Positions 5,979 to 6,468 of a stretch of 6,468 nt of DNA are shown in pieces. Below the pieces are notes generated by a model. That model saw only the letters and a list, made by a program, of their open reading frames with translations, did no database searches and had not been told where the DNA came from. The stretch covers positions 1-6,468 of the forward strand of contig JAUVVP010000117.1 in assembly GCA_030604585.1 (NCBI GenBank), written 5' to 3'. The stretch comes from Planctomycetota bacterium (GTDB lineage Bacteria > Planctomycetota > Brocadiia > SM23-32). Position 1 is the stretch's first letter, and the number at the start of each line of letters is the position of its first letter. The translations under genes and the position numbers were made by a program.

Positions 5979-6010
5979 AATCCACGGCGGTCAGAACGTG
6001 CCGTTGGATT
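5979..6010. repeat. Intergenic hairpin downstream of tldD
   Basis: AATCCACGGC at 5979-5988 pairs with 6000-6010 in a 10-bp stem with one bulged base (T6004) and an 11-base loop. It lies in the 77-bp gap between the tldD stop and the hydrolase start. No T tract follows on the minus strand, so it is at best a weak terminator or an RNA-processing or stability element that could set different expression of tldD and the genes after it. Confidence 0.4.
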
Positions 6011-6019
6011 CCCGCTCGC

Positions 6020-6468
6020 TCACCGGCCGCCGATGACGACGTTCTGGATGCGGCAGTGGGGGCCGCCGTCGCCGACGCGCAGGGGGCTCTGGCTTCCCTT
6101 GCCGCAGCCGCCCAGGCCGCCGTACATCTTGAAGTCGCTGCCGATGCGGTCTATGTTCTTCAGCGTCTGGAACACATTGCCGGTCAGCACCACGTCGCGG
6201 ATTCTCTCGGCGATCTTGCCGCCGCGGATCATGTGGGCCTCCTCGGCGCTGAAGGTGAACATCTCCATGTTCGTCTGCCCGCCGAGCATGCCGACCGCGT
6301 AGATGCCGTCCTGCGTTTCCTGCACCATCTCCTCGAAGGGCGTATCGCCCGGATGCATGAAGGTGTTGGTCATGCGCACGATGGGCGGATGGTGGTGGGA
6401 GATGGCTCGGGCGTTGCCGGTCGGCTGCTCGCCCATCTTGGCGGCGGTCTCGCGGTTGTGCAGCCGTC
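6020..6468 (-). CDS. tldD: TldD, catalytic subunit of the TldD-TldE zinc protease (C-terminal part, cut by window edge)
   Basis: Only the C-terminal 148 or so residues are inside the window; the frame runs open through the right edge (reading RLHNRETAAK before MGEQPTGNARA). The sequence is clearly TldD-like: PTGNARA, a TNTFMHPGD segment, and near the end GGCGKGSQSP followed by PHCRIQNVVIGG. The cysteine encoded at 6104-6106 aligns with E. coli TldD Cys454, the third zinc ligand beside the HExxxH motif. That motif would lie upstream, outside the window. Keeping this cysteine argues for an active enzyme, and it separates this gene from the pmbA gene, whose end reads GSRCVPPIMVGG without the GxCGK context. 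Its partner is encoded at 1426-2742, with two exported-protein genes between. TldD is cytoplasmic, so a direct link to the exported neighbours is not obvious. Confidence 0.93.
   Translation of the reverse strand, partial: RLHNRETAAKMGEQPTGNARAISHHHPPIVRMTNTFMHPGDTPFEEMVQETQDGIYAVGMLGGQTNMEMFTFSAEEAHMIRGGKIAERIRDVVLTGNVFQTLKNIDRIGSDFKMYGGLGGCGKGSQSPLRVGDGGPHCRIQNVVIGGR

Overview
The window is a compact, G+C-rich bacterial segment with six genes, all read on the minus strand. In transcription order, from the right edge leftward, they are: the C-terminal part of tldD (cut by the window edge), a secreted alpha/beta hydrolase with a C-terminal beta-sandwich-like domain, a secreted calcineurin-like metallophosphoesterase with C-terminal accessory domains, pmbA/tldE, a small GxxExxY-family protein (PD-(D/E)XK nuclease-like fold), and a beta-class DNA methyltransferase. 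Gaps between genes are 29 to 114 bp and no clear intrinsic terminator separates them, so tldD through pmbA could be one transcript.

The TldD/TldE pair makes a heterodimeric zinc protease. Here its two genes are separated by two genes for exported proteins, although they often lie close together in other bacteria. The two exported proteins share an architecture (signal peptide, hydrolase domain, C-terminal beta-rich module) that I associate with PVC-group and related environmental bacteria. Together with the GxxExxY protein and the high G+C, this suggests an uncultured member of Planctomycetota or a relative. That assignment is an inference without a phylogenetic marker.

The most interesting part is the stretch between pmbA and the methyltransferase (about 870-1425). 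The GxxExxY gene is bracketed by a 32-bp imperfect inverted repeat (882-913 and 1387-1418, 28 of 32 positions matching). Each arm is built of three tandem CACGGAG-type units. The outer ends lie 7 bp from the pmbA stop codon and 12 bp from the methyltransferase start codon. The unit therefore looks like a discrete cassette inserted between two ordinary genes. Its coding part is also less G+C-rich than sampled pmbA sequence (about 60% against about 73% by hand count).

A second intergenic repeat candidate, two adjacent hairpins resembling a REP-type element, lies at the left edge (1-47), downstream of the methyltransferase. No tRNA, rRNA, CRISPR array or transposase was seen. The plus strand carries only antisense shadow frames.
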